From positions 2,584,202-2,648,201 of the forward strand of contig NW_006768765.1 of the NCBI RefSeq assembly GCF_000204055.1: DNA of 64,000 nucleotides, given 5' to 3'. This DNA comes from Melampsora larici-populina 98AG31 (Eukaryota; Basidiomycota; Pucciniomycetes; Pucciniales; Melampsoraceae). Position 1 is the stretch's first letter, and every line of letters begins with the position of its first letter. A program made the position numbers and the translations under genes. This document shows positions 53,558-64,000 of the stretch, one piece after another. The notes beneath the pieces are model-generated. The model saw nothing but the letters and a program-made list of their open reading frames with translations, did no database searches and had not been told where the DNA came from.

Positions 53558-54797
53558 ATGGCATCTCGTCTGATAAATTCATTAGGAAAGGTAATAGTCA
53601 CCATCTCAGCTGCTGTATGCATGGGTACCAAGATCTAACCCAGTGGTTTCGTTTTACGGTTTGGAAAAGTTGACAGGACCATTGTTGGCAGGAGCATTGG
53701 TTGGACAAGCCTCGATTTATGATGTGCCAGGTGGAAATCGGGCCGTACTTTTCGATCGATTCTCAGGAGTGAAAGACCGAGTTGAGTAAATCCTCGGTGA
53801 AAGGATGTTGGGGAGGATCTGCTTAAGAAATAGTTTCATGACTAATGCATAATGAAGGACTCGTATAGGCGGTTGATGAGGGAACACATTTCTTGATCCC
53901 TTGGGTTCAGAGAGCGATTTTATACGATGTACGTATCAAGCCTCGAAACATTGCTACCACTACGGGCTCTAAGGATCTACAGACGGTGAGCTTAACATTG
54001 CGAGTGATGAGGTCAGTTTACCCATTGACTTTTATGCGTGATAAATTGAGGCTGATTTGATTTGGGGCGATATAAATTCTTAGTCGACCAGATGTTAGTA
54101 AATTGGCTCAGATATACCGAAGCCTCGGTCAAGATTACGATGAGAGAGTATTGCCATCAATCGGGAATGAAGTCTTGAAAGCCATCGTAGCTCAATTCGA
54201 TGCCGCCGAATTGATCACACAGCGTGAAGTTGTCTCGGGAAGGATCAGAGAGGATCTACTGAAGCGTGCATCTGATTTCAATATTGTCTTGGAAGATGTC
54301 TCGATTGTTGAGTCTTTCTCTGATCATTGAATGAAGTAGATTTGGTGGAGAGAGTCTAATTCTTTCATCTTTCTTGGTGGGGTATGGTCAGACACATATG
54401 ACCTTTGGAAAAGAGTTCACACACGCAGTCGAGGCCAAGCAGATTGCCCAGCAGGAAGCTGAGCGGGCGAAATTTATTGTTGAGCGATCAGAACAAGAAC
54501 GTCAAGCTAGTGTGATTCGCGCAGAAGGTGAAGCTGAGGCGGTAAGTTTTTGCTCTGCATATCTTACCACGTCCAAGGCTAATCAAACTCCGTTATCATT
54601 ATTTATAAAACAAAATCAAAAAGGCCGCCACGATTTCGAAAGCCCTTGATCGAGCTGGTGAAGGATTGGTTCAGTTCCGAAAGATTGAAGCCGCTAAGGA
54701 GATTGCAGCTACGTTGAGTAAGAGCAAGTCGGTACAATATATCCCATCAGGTGGTGCAAATGGCGGAATCTTGTTAAATGTGGATGCTCAGAAATAG
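53558..54797 (+). CDS. PHB1: Prohibitin-1
   Basis: Six exons: 53558-53590, 53670-53780, 53869-54011, 54084-54306, 54392-54541, 54624-54797; 277 aa with exact closure. Mitochondrial inner-membrane scaffold that forms rings with prohibitin-2 and regulates m-AAA protease. Visible: N-terminal hydrophobic anchor [106 protein letters not shown] and the coiled coil [16 protein letters not shown]. Introns 2 and 4 use the uncommon donor GTTGAG; only this choice keeps the family sequence in frame. The tRNA-Gln lies 190 bp upstream on the other strand. Confidence 0.95.
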
Positions 54798-57006
54798 TGG
54801 GGAAGTCAGAGGATTCAAGTCATTACGATGAGTCGTTTGATTTTTCAATGATGTATCTTAGTTGAACTGGGTTTAAAAATGTGTGATCAGATTCAAAATT
54901 CTACACTTGGTTGAGAAAAAAATGTTACCAAAACACAATGACAGATTATCCCCACGAATTCCCATTGTGAACTCATAAGCTGATGTATGCGGTCACCCAC
55001 AGCGTTAATCAAAGGACCCTCATCCATTCTTTTCCTTCCTGTTTCGTGGCTTGAAGTAAATACATCACAACACAAACAGGCATCACTTCCCTTTGACCTC
55101 ATAGTTAACTGGTAATACGTCTCCATAGGTCTCCATAGCACCCCTAGTTTGTGTCGTTTGCCTAAATGTTCGCAGGGTTCTTATTATGTGAGGACGCATT
55201 CCAACTTTCCCCTTCGAGTGATAAATACTGTGATCCAGGCAAACTTGCACTCCAATTCGAGATGTACTTTTGAGATGTGCTCAAAAGGGCAAGGCTCCAC
55301 ATCGTTCACTCTAGTTCGACCGTATACTACCAAGGTCTCAAAGGTAAGGTCTCTAATTACTCACTGTACACCTCCAGATATCCAACCTTGACAAGTTGAC
55401 CCGATGCCACGCAAGAAGCAGGAGTGGACCACAAGAAATCAGAGTGTGATTGCTTTGACTCAAGGTTTAAGCAAAGCATGCGCCTTATGACGTTGCCGAT
55501 TCTTCTTTCGCAGCTCCATTAAATTGTGAGGATTTGGACATCCACGAAACTCTATCATTTACACACCCACTACTGGAAATTGTGAAAGCTCTGGTTAATC
55601 CAATATTCTCATCAGTTGCTGTTCTGAAGTTTGCAGCTGGTTTGGAATGGAAGTCAAACTTTGGCACAAAAATTATCTGGGCTTCCCCGGCAACTAATCA
55701 TCAGACGCTTTGAGTGAAGGTTGAAGCTCCAAATTTCCACTTAAGCTGCCTTTTTTTCTGATAAGCTGAAGAGAGACCTTGGGTGGCAAGTTTCGGTAGT
55801 CTTCCATGCCGCAGTGTACTTCAGAGGCACTGGGCTTGATTATGCAGTGTCCGAGTAGCGAAAACGTTGCTTGAGATCACTCACGCTGCCGCATCGTCAC
55901 GATGACTGGAATCGGATGCACTGTTCTCGGAATTAAGAATGATCGTCGATGATGTTGTTGCCAACCTGGACCTGCAGGAGCACCGAAAGACGACGTTGAA
56001 GAACTTCGACCGACTGACATGGAATGATTTGACTCCTTGATCTCATCACGAATTGAGATTGAGTTGTACAAGGGGTTGAGGTAGGGTTCGGCTGCCAGAA
56101 GCTAGTATGGGCTAACCGTCATTCAGACAGTTGACGCTACTCCTCTGTTCTTTACGACCGCTTCTTCCCTTTGTCAGCCTGGACAACCTGGACAACTTTC
56201 ACCATCACATTTTGCTTCGCCTGGGAGGGATCTCACACGAAAATTGATTGGATTCTTAACTTGGTCTCACTTGACAAAGGTGACTTTGATTGAACTCTCT
56301 CGGCTGACGATTAAGCTTAACTGCTGACGATCATATGGGAACGATAATAATCGTCACATCTCTCAGACTCAGATTGCTGTTAAACATTAACAGTTGAACT
56401 TATATATTAAATTATCTCTTGGTCCTTTACTTTGTTGCTTCGACATTTTGTCTATTCTACCCATCGTCACTTCTCGGAAGTTAGGTGCTCCAACATTTCA
56501 TTTTGACTCACTATAGTCTTTCACTTGGCTTTGTTCCAAATTTCTATTTACTCTCATTTGCCTTACAAGTCAGCCTGGTAAGGTAGTACCACTCCAAGTC
56601 ATATACTATTTCAAATCGTCAGTTCGATTTCTTTATCACCAATCTGATGCTTCTCACTTTAGTCTCGTTTTGCTACGACAAAAGAATCATACCACAACTG
56701 ACCTCGCAATCTACTGCTATTCACACAGGACCTTGTTGTAGCTCGAAGCTCAAACGAGCAGAATTTACCCATACCGAACATTGTTCACTGTAAGTTTTTA
56801 CCCTATCTATATTATCCACTCTTAACCAGCTTTCCACAAGCCTCCGAATCCACCCTTGTACCTCGATACTATAAAGTATCCTCCAGAGGAACACTTCGAT
56901 AGGCCCAACTGACATCTTCCTTGAATTTGTCTCGACTCGCTTCGTTATCCCCTAATCAGTTCAGATTTAACAATTCCTCAGTTCTTATATTGCATTACAA
57001 CACATA
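54798..57006. other. Intergenic, 2.2 kb
   Basis: No gene supported. A minus-strand frame at 55877-56071 (with SVGRSSSTSSFGAPAGPG) is moderately gene-like but lacks a recognisable family or partner exon. The last 300 bp are CT-rich and TA-rich upstream of the deacetylase. Confidence 0.4.
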
Positions 57007-58887
57007 ATGCTCAGCTCAAGCCATCTGCGTCAAATCATCCTGGTTGCTGGGCTATTGACAGTCGCCACTGTTCATGGATGTCATCATGACCTTGTGCGAC
57101 GTCAACGAACGGATACTTGGGAATCCGCTGCCAGTGTTAGCGATCCGGCTGCTGAATGTGCACCATACAGTTATGCTCCTGTTCAAGCCATGGTCTGTTC
57201 CATTTCCCTACTCTTTCTCATTTTGACTTGCCTTACCTCGGCGGGCTCTTGCAATCATTTGTGGAAATTTTACTTTGCAAGTGTTTACATACTTGTTCCT
57301 CATATTTCAACCTTGGCTTATATCAGGTCAAGAGCTATCCAACGATTTGGGAAATTGCCAGCGTTTCTCGTGAGTCTTGAACTCATTTGCTCCTTGGCGG
57401 CTCAATTTGAATATGTTACTCCATTCTTTTGTAGAACCCGGAATCGATCCACTTGCCTCTACTCTCTTCAACCAGCTTTCACCTAGTATACCCAATATCA
57501 AAGTCAAGGGTACTCCCACTGGTGACTTCAGTGCTTCGAACACTACCTACTCTCGCTCTGATCCGGACTGCTGGTGGACATTTTCAAACTGCACCACGCC
57601 GAAACTTGCTGGCTTGGTACACGACGTCGCATCTTGTCCTGAACCTAATACTTGGGGTGCGTCCCGACCATTCATCCTATAGCCCCCCACTTTACAAACC
57701 GCCGTCTGACCAGTTGACCATTCTCCTTGTTGGCAGGCTTGTCGATCGACGATGGACCAAATTGCTCTCACAGTTGCGTTACTTCACGATGCTTACTACA
57801 AACCCGTCGCTTTACTCATTTCCTACGTATCAACCTTCCACAGATGCGTACTACGATTTTTTGCGTCAATCAAATCAAAAGGCCACTTTGTTTTACGTTG
57901 GATCCAACGTCATTGATTGGCCCCTCGAGGCTCAACGTGGGCTTGCTGACGGTCATGAGATCTGTGCCCATACCTGGTCCCATCGATACATGACTGGTCT
58001 TACCAACGAACAAGTGTTTGCAGAGTTATACTTTAGCAAGAAGATCATTAAGGATGTTCTCGGGGTGACAGTCCAATGCTGGAGACCCCCATTCGGAGAT
58101 GTAGATGACCGAGTTCGATTCATTGCCAATGCACTTGGGATGTCTACAATACTTTGGGACAATGACGTCAATGACTTCGTGAGCTCCTCTTATCCCCATT
58201 GACAACTTGTAAGTCCTTGTATCTGGCACATTCTAACTCTTCTTACCTTCTGTAGAGATATGCGACCCTCGGACAAGCTGTGGTCAACGCCAAGTATCAG
58301 GGTATCATTGACGCAGCCTCCAAAGGTGCTTACAGCACTCACGGAACCATTGTTTTGTCACACGAATGTAAGTCCTCTCGGGTTCACGACATACTGGCAC
58401 ACGTGACTGACATCCTGAACTATGCAAAATAGTGAACGCGGATACCATGACAACCAACCAAAATTTCCTGCCCAAAATTTCTCAAGCTTTCAAGTACATC
58501 ACACCGGTCGCTGTTTGCCAGAATAACTCGCAGCCATATGTTGAAACAAATTTCACATATCCTGTATGTCCTATCGTCTTGCCAGCGTTCGAGATTGCCC
58601 CCTACATCACTAATGCATCCCTTGCTTTTCAGACCTTTGCCCAGTGGGTTACAGGAACGAGAGTCGTCACTTTGCAACCACCGGTGGCAATGCCAAACGC
58701 ACCCTTTGCTTTGCCGATCCAAGTCGGAGCAAGCTCGACCACACCTCTAAACAATGGATATGCAACTTCTACCCCAAGTGCCGCCAACGCAAGCTCACGC
58801 AAAAGTGCTGCTTCGACCAATTCTCAACCTGTCATTCTGATTGGTCTTTTCCTTACATTAACAACTGCAATCTTCCTAAGAGTATAG
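57007..58887 (+). CDS. Chitin deacetylase (polysaccharide deacetylase, GPI-anchor type)
   Basis: Exons 57007-57192, 57327-57369, 57435-57656, 57737-57772, 57844-58178, 58256-58367, 58433-58563, 58633-58887; 439 aa with exact closure. Converts chitin to chitosan at the cell surface (carbohydrate esterase family 4). Signal peptide IILVAGLLTVATVHG. Catalytic motifs: LSIDDGPNC (Asp pair; Thr-Phe more usual before it), HTWSH (metal His), RPPFGDVDDR, ILWDND and VLSHELN. The C terminus is Ser-rich followed by a hydrophobic tail (VILIGLFLTLTTAIFLRV), as in GPI proteins. Basidiomycetes, including rusts, often have several such genes; chitosan formation is linked to plant infection in rusts (family knowledge). 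Confidence 0.93.
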
Positions 58888-61800
58888 TTTACACACTACT
58901 GGTCAAGAATAATAAACCCTTTCGCGTATCTCAAAATGCTGTTCACTTCCTAATCTTAGATCATATCTACTATTTTGAACATTTCTTCCGCTTGACATCT
59001 CATTACTCTTATAGTCCCATCACATAGTAGCAAAACCACTTTCACTTATACAATTTTACAATTATTTACCACTTTTTTATCTTTGCTTTTGACTCTTTCC
59101 TCTATTCATATCAGGTATTAGGACATATTCTTGATAGACGTTTTTGAAATATCATAAGTTGAATGCTGTGTTTTTTAGTGTCACATATGTAACATTGAGT
59201 CCATTGGTCACAGCAGGACTTTGACCAATCTTATCTAAAAGTATCCTATAATTTACCTGTTTGCACACAATCAATATCTGAAAATGGCCTGAGCCAGAAG
59301 GTACTAGGGACATGTATTTTTATAACCCTTGACTTCATGGCTGCATGCTTCCATGACTGCAGGGCATATAGAGGACAGGAAATGTAATTGAGTGTGTGTT
59401 TGAACAAGAATATAGGGGCCTGAATCCTTTTCTCTTGAGGGGAGATGCAACACCCAACTGTTGTGGTGTGGTGTGCTGCAAAGGGCTCAAACACTGTGAA
59501 AAAAGCTGTGATCCTTGGGATCGCCAGTGCAACACAAAATTCAATTGAAGGGAATACAACACAGTTGGAGTGTGCAGTAGATGTTTCAGGTAAAATAGCA
59601 ACACACATGTTATCACAAGTACCTGGTCCCAGGAATCAACAGTTTTGAGTACTGTACAACATGTAGTCATCACAATTGGTCCAGTGATGACACACAATAA
59701 GTTGGAATGATACAAGTGATTCTTGAGACTCAAGGGATCTTATAATCTATCACCATAAGCTAGCCCATGCTATCCAAGCATTTTCAATGTACCCCCAAGT
59801 TATGAAGATTTATCATCTATACCTTACCTAGATATACTCTGAGCGATGTGGTGATGGTCTAGAGAAACAAATTTAATTAATCTTTGATTTTCTGGGGTCA
59901 AGAAATTAGCAGCACAAAATTCAAGGTTGAACTCCCAGAGTGTGGCCTTTGGCCTATCCTCTTGATAGAACATTGGTGAAGTTCTTCATTGACATCACCA
60001 GGTAAACCATGTATATGTTCCCAATCCTCATTCACTTCTTATTGCTTGACTTCTTGGCACCAGTCTGCTGGGCCATTGTTACATATTTTTTTGTGGTATC
60101 ATTAGTTTGGGCAAATATCACTTTGTCTTGAAGTTGAAATGACATTGACACCAATGTAGTTAATGCCAGTACTCCTGACCAAGTTGACACCTTCCAGCCC
60201 ATACAGTGTGAATGATCCTCTTATCTAATACCAATCCCTTACCATTTTAAAAGGACCCGCTCTCTCCCAAAAAGACCCCCATTCTGATCAACATAAATAT
60301 GCACCCTGTGTAATCCACAGAGTGGGTTTGGCCAAGGGATCATTGGGCACAAGTCACACTCTGCCAAAAAAAATTTGTGCTCTTCTGGTAGCAATATCAG
60401 TGATGCCCCCTTTTTGAGCCTTCAAGTAACCTTAGATGAGCTTATACCATACATAGGCACTTTATTTGCATGCAGGACCACTTGGACCCTACTAGTAGTC
60501 CCACTTCTGGTGATTTATTGATTTTCATTTGTATTTTTTGTTGTCGTGTGTGCTTTACCACCCTAGATAAAGCAAAATAATTGCTGTAAGGATTTGAAAT
60601 CAATCTTTGCACCAATCATTTCTCAACTGACAGTGAGTTGCTCAATCATGTAAAGTCACTTGATAAGATTGTCTTGCCTTATTGTCAGAGGATGAAGTTT
60701 CATCTGCCTATTCACAAAATATTGGTATATTCAATCATCTCATTGTGATATTTTTCCAGGTGTCAGTGGGCATTCCAAATATCCCACCACTTGAAATCAC
60801 CAAAAACCCAATATCAAAGCTATCCATAGCCTGTCCTGAAAGTCAAGCATATACATATAATTCCTCTGGCAGGATCTCAATTGTTTTCAATGGTAGGCCT
60901 TGGCCCAGTCAGATACTGTGCACTTTGATCATCCAGTATCCTCCTGACAAAAGCTAGCCACCAGAAGTTGTCCCAATGAATGCTGTGATACACTTGTTTG
61001 AGGGTTTTGAATGTTGTTGACTGTGTGACATCATTCATCAAGCAAGGGTACTTATTCCCTCTTGCTGTATTCCCCATCAGATTTGACTTGAAGGATTCAT
61101 AATGTCCAAAGACTGGTTTGTGAGTCAAAGGTCCTAAAATCTTCTTACTCTAGCTCATCTTCTGGTGTTATATTCATTTATTTTAGTGCCTCTAGAACCA
61201 AGGCATGGTTCTGTGGTGTGAATCTCCTCAGAGACCCAAATGTAAGGTGATCTTTTCTAGACCCTGCTACACCATTGCTCACCTAGTGAGACACAAATTG
61301 AATGACCCAAGATGAGCTCTGATAGTCTCATTCAACTTCAACAACACAATTTGGAAGATAAGGCTAAAAGGATCTGACTACAAAACCTTTGGCTGCTGTT
61401 GTTGTTAACAGGAGTACAAAAGTGATTTTCTGAAACAATTGGAATTGTTTTTTGTCTCCACATTGATCCATACTTTACCTGCTAAGCCCTCATTTATGGT
61501 TCATGAGAAAGGTCCTGCAAAACTATACACCCATAATGGGTTTTGAATGAATCAGCTGTATACAAGACGGCTCTGTTTACATCAAAGGAGGCACATTGCT
61601 TTTTATAGTTACATATCTACCCAACTCAGACTTTTACTTTTAAGCTGGCTTGTATGGTATGTAGATGGATGTCCAACCATGTGACTGAAGCAATTCCACT
61701 CTTTCCTGTACCAAATCTTAGAGTATCCACAGTGGTCCACCTATTGTGCTGGCTGTTGTACATTTAGGAGGCCAAAACACAAAAAGCTGCTGCAGCAATG

Positions 61801-62409
61801 CTTGAAAATGTCAATGTTGGACATCAAGAGTCCCCAAATTTTGGACAACAGTCTCCACATCTGGGAGGTCCCTATGGGCTCTTGACATTGCATGCAATCA
61901 CTACCTATACACAAAATATTTCTGAAATTTTGACTCCAATCAATTGATATTAGAGGGGAGCATAATCAAACCCTTCAATTGAAATCTTTCACCCAAATTT
62001 GAGTGTTCCGCTGTGAACACACTGGTTTCTTTACCCTCCACAACTGAAGAGCATGGCTGGGGTTCAGCCGCAACCCCTCACAATATGTGGACTGTCATGG
62101 ATGCTTGTAGTCATTAGTAGGTTCCAGTATGGGTTAGCTGAGAGTATATGTTTAAAAATTGCCATGGGTACCACTTTTCACGGCTGAGGTATGCTAGAAC
62201 ATGGTCAATTTCACAGAAATATAAGGGTAGGGGTGAGAACCCCTAACCCCCTGAAATTATACACGCATTGTGGACTCCTGCTCTTAGCTCATTCTCCTTT
62301 CACAATTGTCCTCTTCTATTTCTATCCTTGGATGTCTCTCCATAGGTTAGCTTAACACAAGCCCTCTCTGTGCGGCCATGTCCGCGCGCCTTGCAGAGGG
62401 GCTTGTGAC
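58888..62409. other. Gene-free, 3.5 kb
   Basis: No coding frame, RNA gene or clear transposon end recognised. The composition is similar to the repeat-rich parts elsewhere in the window. Confidence 0.4.
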
Positions 62410-62699
62410 TACTACCTTTGTTAAAAAGCTTGCCCGGGTCTGAGAGACAAGAGAAGTCGAATTTGGCCGCAGCCTGCTGCAAAGCCCCTGCGCAGCTCAA
62501 ATCCAAAATCTGCCCAATCACAGATTTTCAAGTAGATCGACTCGATCTGCTCATCTTTGGCTTTGGGATATCTTGAGATCGATCATAAAGCACACATAAC
62601 TAGCTCCCAATGATCAAATCGAGCATACAGCTGGTTTATGCAACTCCTGTCAGGCTCCGAGTGTGATCAAAACTTGCTTTAGTTTGCCGACATAAGAGC

Positions 62700-62791
62700 A
62701 AAGGTGGTCGAATGGCATAATGATGTCTGAGTGTTGGTATATATTTGGGCTTGCTGGTGTGGGTTCAAGGCTGACTGCTTGACTCTTTTTT
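62700..62791 (+). promoter_or_regulatory. tRNA-like Pol III module 2 in copy B
   Basis: GTCGAATGGCATAATGATGTC is A-box-like, GGGTTCAAGGC (62761-62771) is B-box-like, and T6 is at 62786-62791. Homologous to the minus-strand module of copy A. Confidence 0.5.
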
Positions 62792-62948
62792 GCTAAAATT
62801 TTGAACTGAGATCGAGATTCACATTTTGTATATGTGTCAGTGTGATCATTGTCCTATCATAACCTTACTTGAGCTCTGGACTGGGCAAGAAGAATGAAAA
62901 AAAAAATTGTAAAAAAAAGACTTGTCATTTTTCAACGAGACCAAAATG

Positions 62949-63036
62949 AAAAAGCATAAAGGAACACGCAGGCTTGAACACGTTAACATCGAATTCAAAC
63001 CTCGCAGATCACTGAGCCAGACCACTACACCAGATA
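62949..63036 (-). promoter_or_regulatory. tRNA-like Pol III module 1 in copy B
   Basis: On the minus strand TCTGGTGTAGTGGTCTGG is A-box-like (about 63017-63034), GTGTTCAAGCC is B-box-like (about 62971-62981), and a T5 run follows (62949-62953). Confidence 0.55.
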
Positions 63037-63330
63037 GACTGTGAACAAAGAGTGCTGTATGTACATACCCCATATCATCAAATGAAAGTTGGGCTCTGCT
63101 GTATGATTGATTGGGTCTTACCAAGCTCTAAATATATTGTAAGTATAGTTATAATGAGTCTCAGAATGTCTCAAAGACAGAGACAATCAGCTCAAGTCAA
63201 CTTTGTTGGAAAATTGTGACCAGCCAAATTTGGAATCTTCACGCGCTGCGCAGCGGCCTTGCAGCAGGCTGCGGCCAAATTTGACTTCTCTTGCCTCCAG
63301 ACCCGGGCAAGCTTTTTAGCAAAGGTAGTA

Positions 63331-63968
63331 TTACCTTTGCTAGAAAGGTTGACACCTTGGGCCCGTTTTTTTTATTTTTTTCAGCTGCGCCCGCAGCACT
63401 GCGCCGCAAATGTATCCTGATTCATTCAAAATCAGGCGACAGGGAATTTCGTCACCTTCGTTGCCGCTTTGGTTCACTTCAACACCGGTGCCTGCCAATC
63501 AACACCTCAATCAAGATGTTCCATCAAGCCTTATAACATCACCTCTATGCCCGATCCTGCAAGACGTTCTCACAAGCTTCATCAAATCGACTCTATCTCA
63601 TTTTTTGTTAAAAGTTTCTCATTTAGTCGTTGTGTTCTCTTGTTGTAGTGAACGATCCTCTGAAATTAATCATTTGCTTTGAATCAAGGAAAATTATGAG
63701 CCAACTCAAGATGATTTGGAAGTAAGATAGGAGGAAAAAGACACTTTATCTTGAAGCTTGTTCCTTGTGAGACCAAAACAAAAACTTCATTTATAATTTC
63801 AAAGACTTTGTAAGGTACCCGGTATCAAACTTGCTCAAATAGCCATCAACCTCCTCAATCTCATCCATCCATCCTCAAGACAATTCAATCCAGTTTCATC
63901 ATACATATTACAATCTAACTTTCAACTTTTATCCTTTACATTTACATTGAAACTTCATCCACATCAAC
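63331..63968. other. No supported gene
   Basis: Starts with a partial repeat of the element end (TTACCTTTGCTAGAAAGG). The last 150 bp are rich in CATCC and ACATT, as in a promoter. Confidence 0.4.
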
Positions 63969-64000
63969 ATGTTATCCATCATGGGGTTCTTGCGTTCTTA
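63969..64000 (+). CDS. Possible 5' end of a gene cut by the window edge
   Basis: An ATG after CATCCACATCAAC opens MLSIMGFLRS and runs off the window. It is only 32 bp, so this rests on the promoter-like upstream sequence and is weak. Confidence 0.25.
   Translation, partial: MLSIMGFLRS

Larger units (their letters stand above)
62412..63328. mobile_element. TA-flanked TIR element with two convergent tRNA-like modules, copy B
   Basis: 917 bp. Ends CTACCTTTGTTAAAAAGCTT and CTACCTTTGCTAAAAAGCTT (inverted), TA on both sides (62410-62411, 63329-63330). The GC-rich block GGCCGCAGCCTGCTGC sits in each arm. Its interior is homologous to copy A in reverse: a plus module (62700-62791) and a minus module (62949-63036). 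Confidence 0.85.

Noticed and set aside
55877..56071. 64-codon minus-strand frame, moderately gene-like
   Set aside because: No second exon, family motif or clear start context could be found.

Overview
This looks like nuclear DNA of a filamentous fungus. It is most likely a basidiomycete, and a rust (Pucciniales) is my best guess. That is inference from the AT-rich genes with several short GT-AG introns, the fungal gene set and the heavy transposon load. One scaffold gap (100 N) is present.

Layout: fumarate reductase 5' end (1-360, -); MOCS1 for molybdenum cofactor step 1 (1426-3797, -); two nested small DNA transposons and a foldback (3930-4617); two head-to-tail tyrosine-recombinase retroelements of Ngaro/DIRS type (5546-15980) between direct repeats, the first carrying two nested TIR elements; a kinase pseudogene (16802-17710, -); an FSH1 hydrolase broken by three TIR elements (21052-25152, +); a TRAMP zinc-knuckle protein (25996-27456, +); a TVP38/VTT membrane protein (28502-29853, -); an F-box/LRR protein (31849-33516, -); a gene-poor transposon stretch (33742-45395) with a Ty3/gypsy chromovirus relic; porphobilinogen deaminase (46238-47626, +); a complex I subunit (49361-49741, -) divergent from an unknown gene (50221-52417, +); an intron-containing tRNA-Gln (-); prohibitin-1 (53558-54797, +); a GPI-type chitin deacetylase (57007-58887, +); a second copy of the tRNA-like TIR element (62412-63328).

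The host genes are unrelated housekeeping functions and form no pathway cluster. Exon models were built by hand. Lengths close exactly for AIR, the deacetylase, prohibitin, NDUFB2, the deaminase and the unknown gene. MOCS1, FSH1, TVP38 and the F-box gene are each off by exactly one base.

Most notable: two predicted microexons (7 and 5 nt) that restore frame and conserved motifs; a MOCS1 locus whose splice option skips a Gly-Gly-stop, as in animals; a TA-flanked TIR element family with two convergent tRNA-like Pol III modules, each followed by a T-run; and a TIR family that duplicates AAT/ATT and in one form carries a 55-58 codon ORF.
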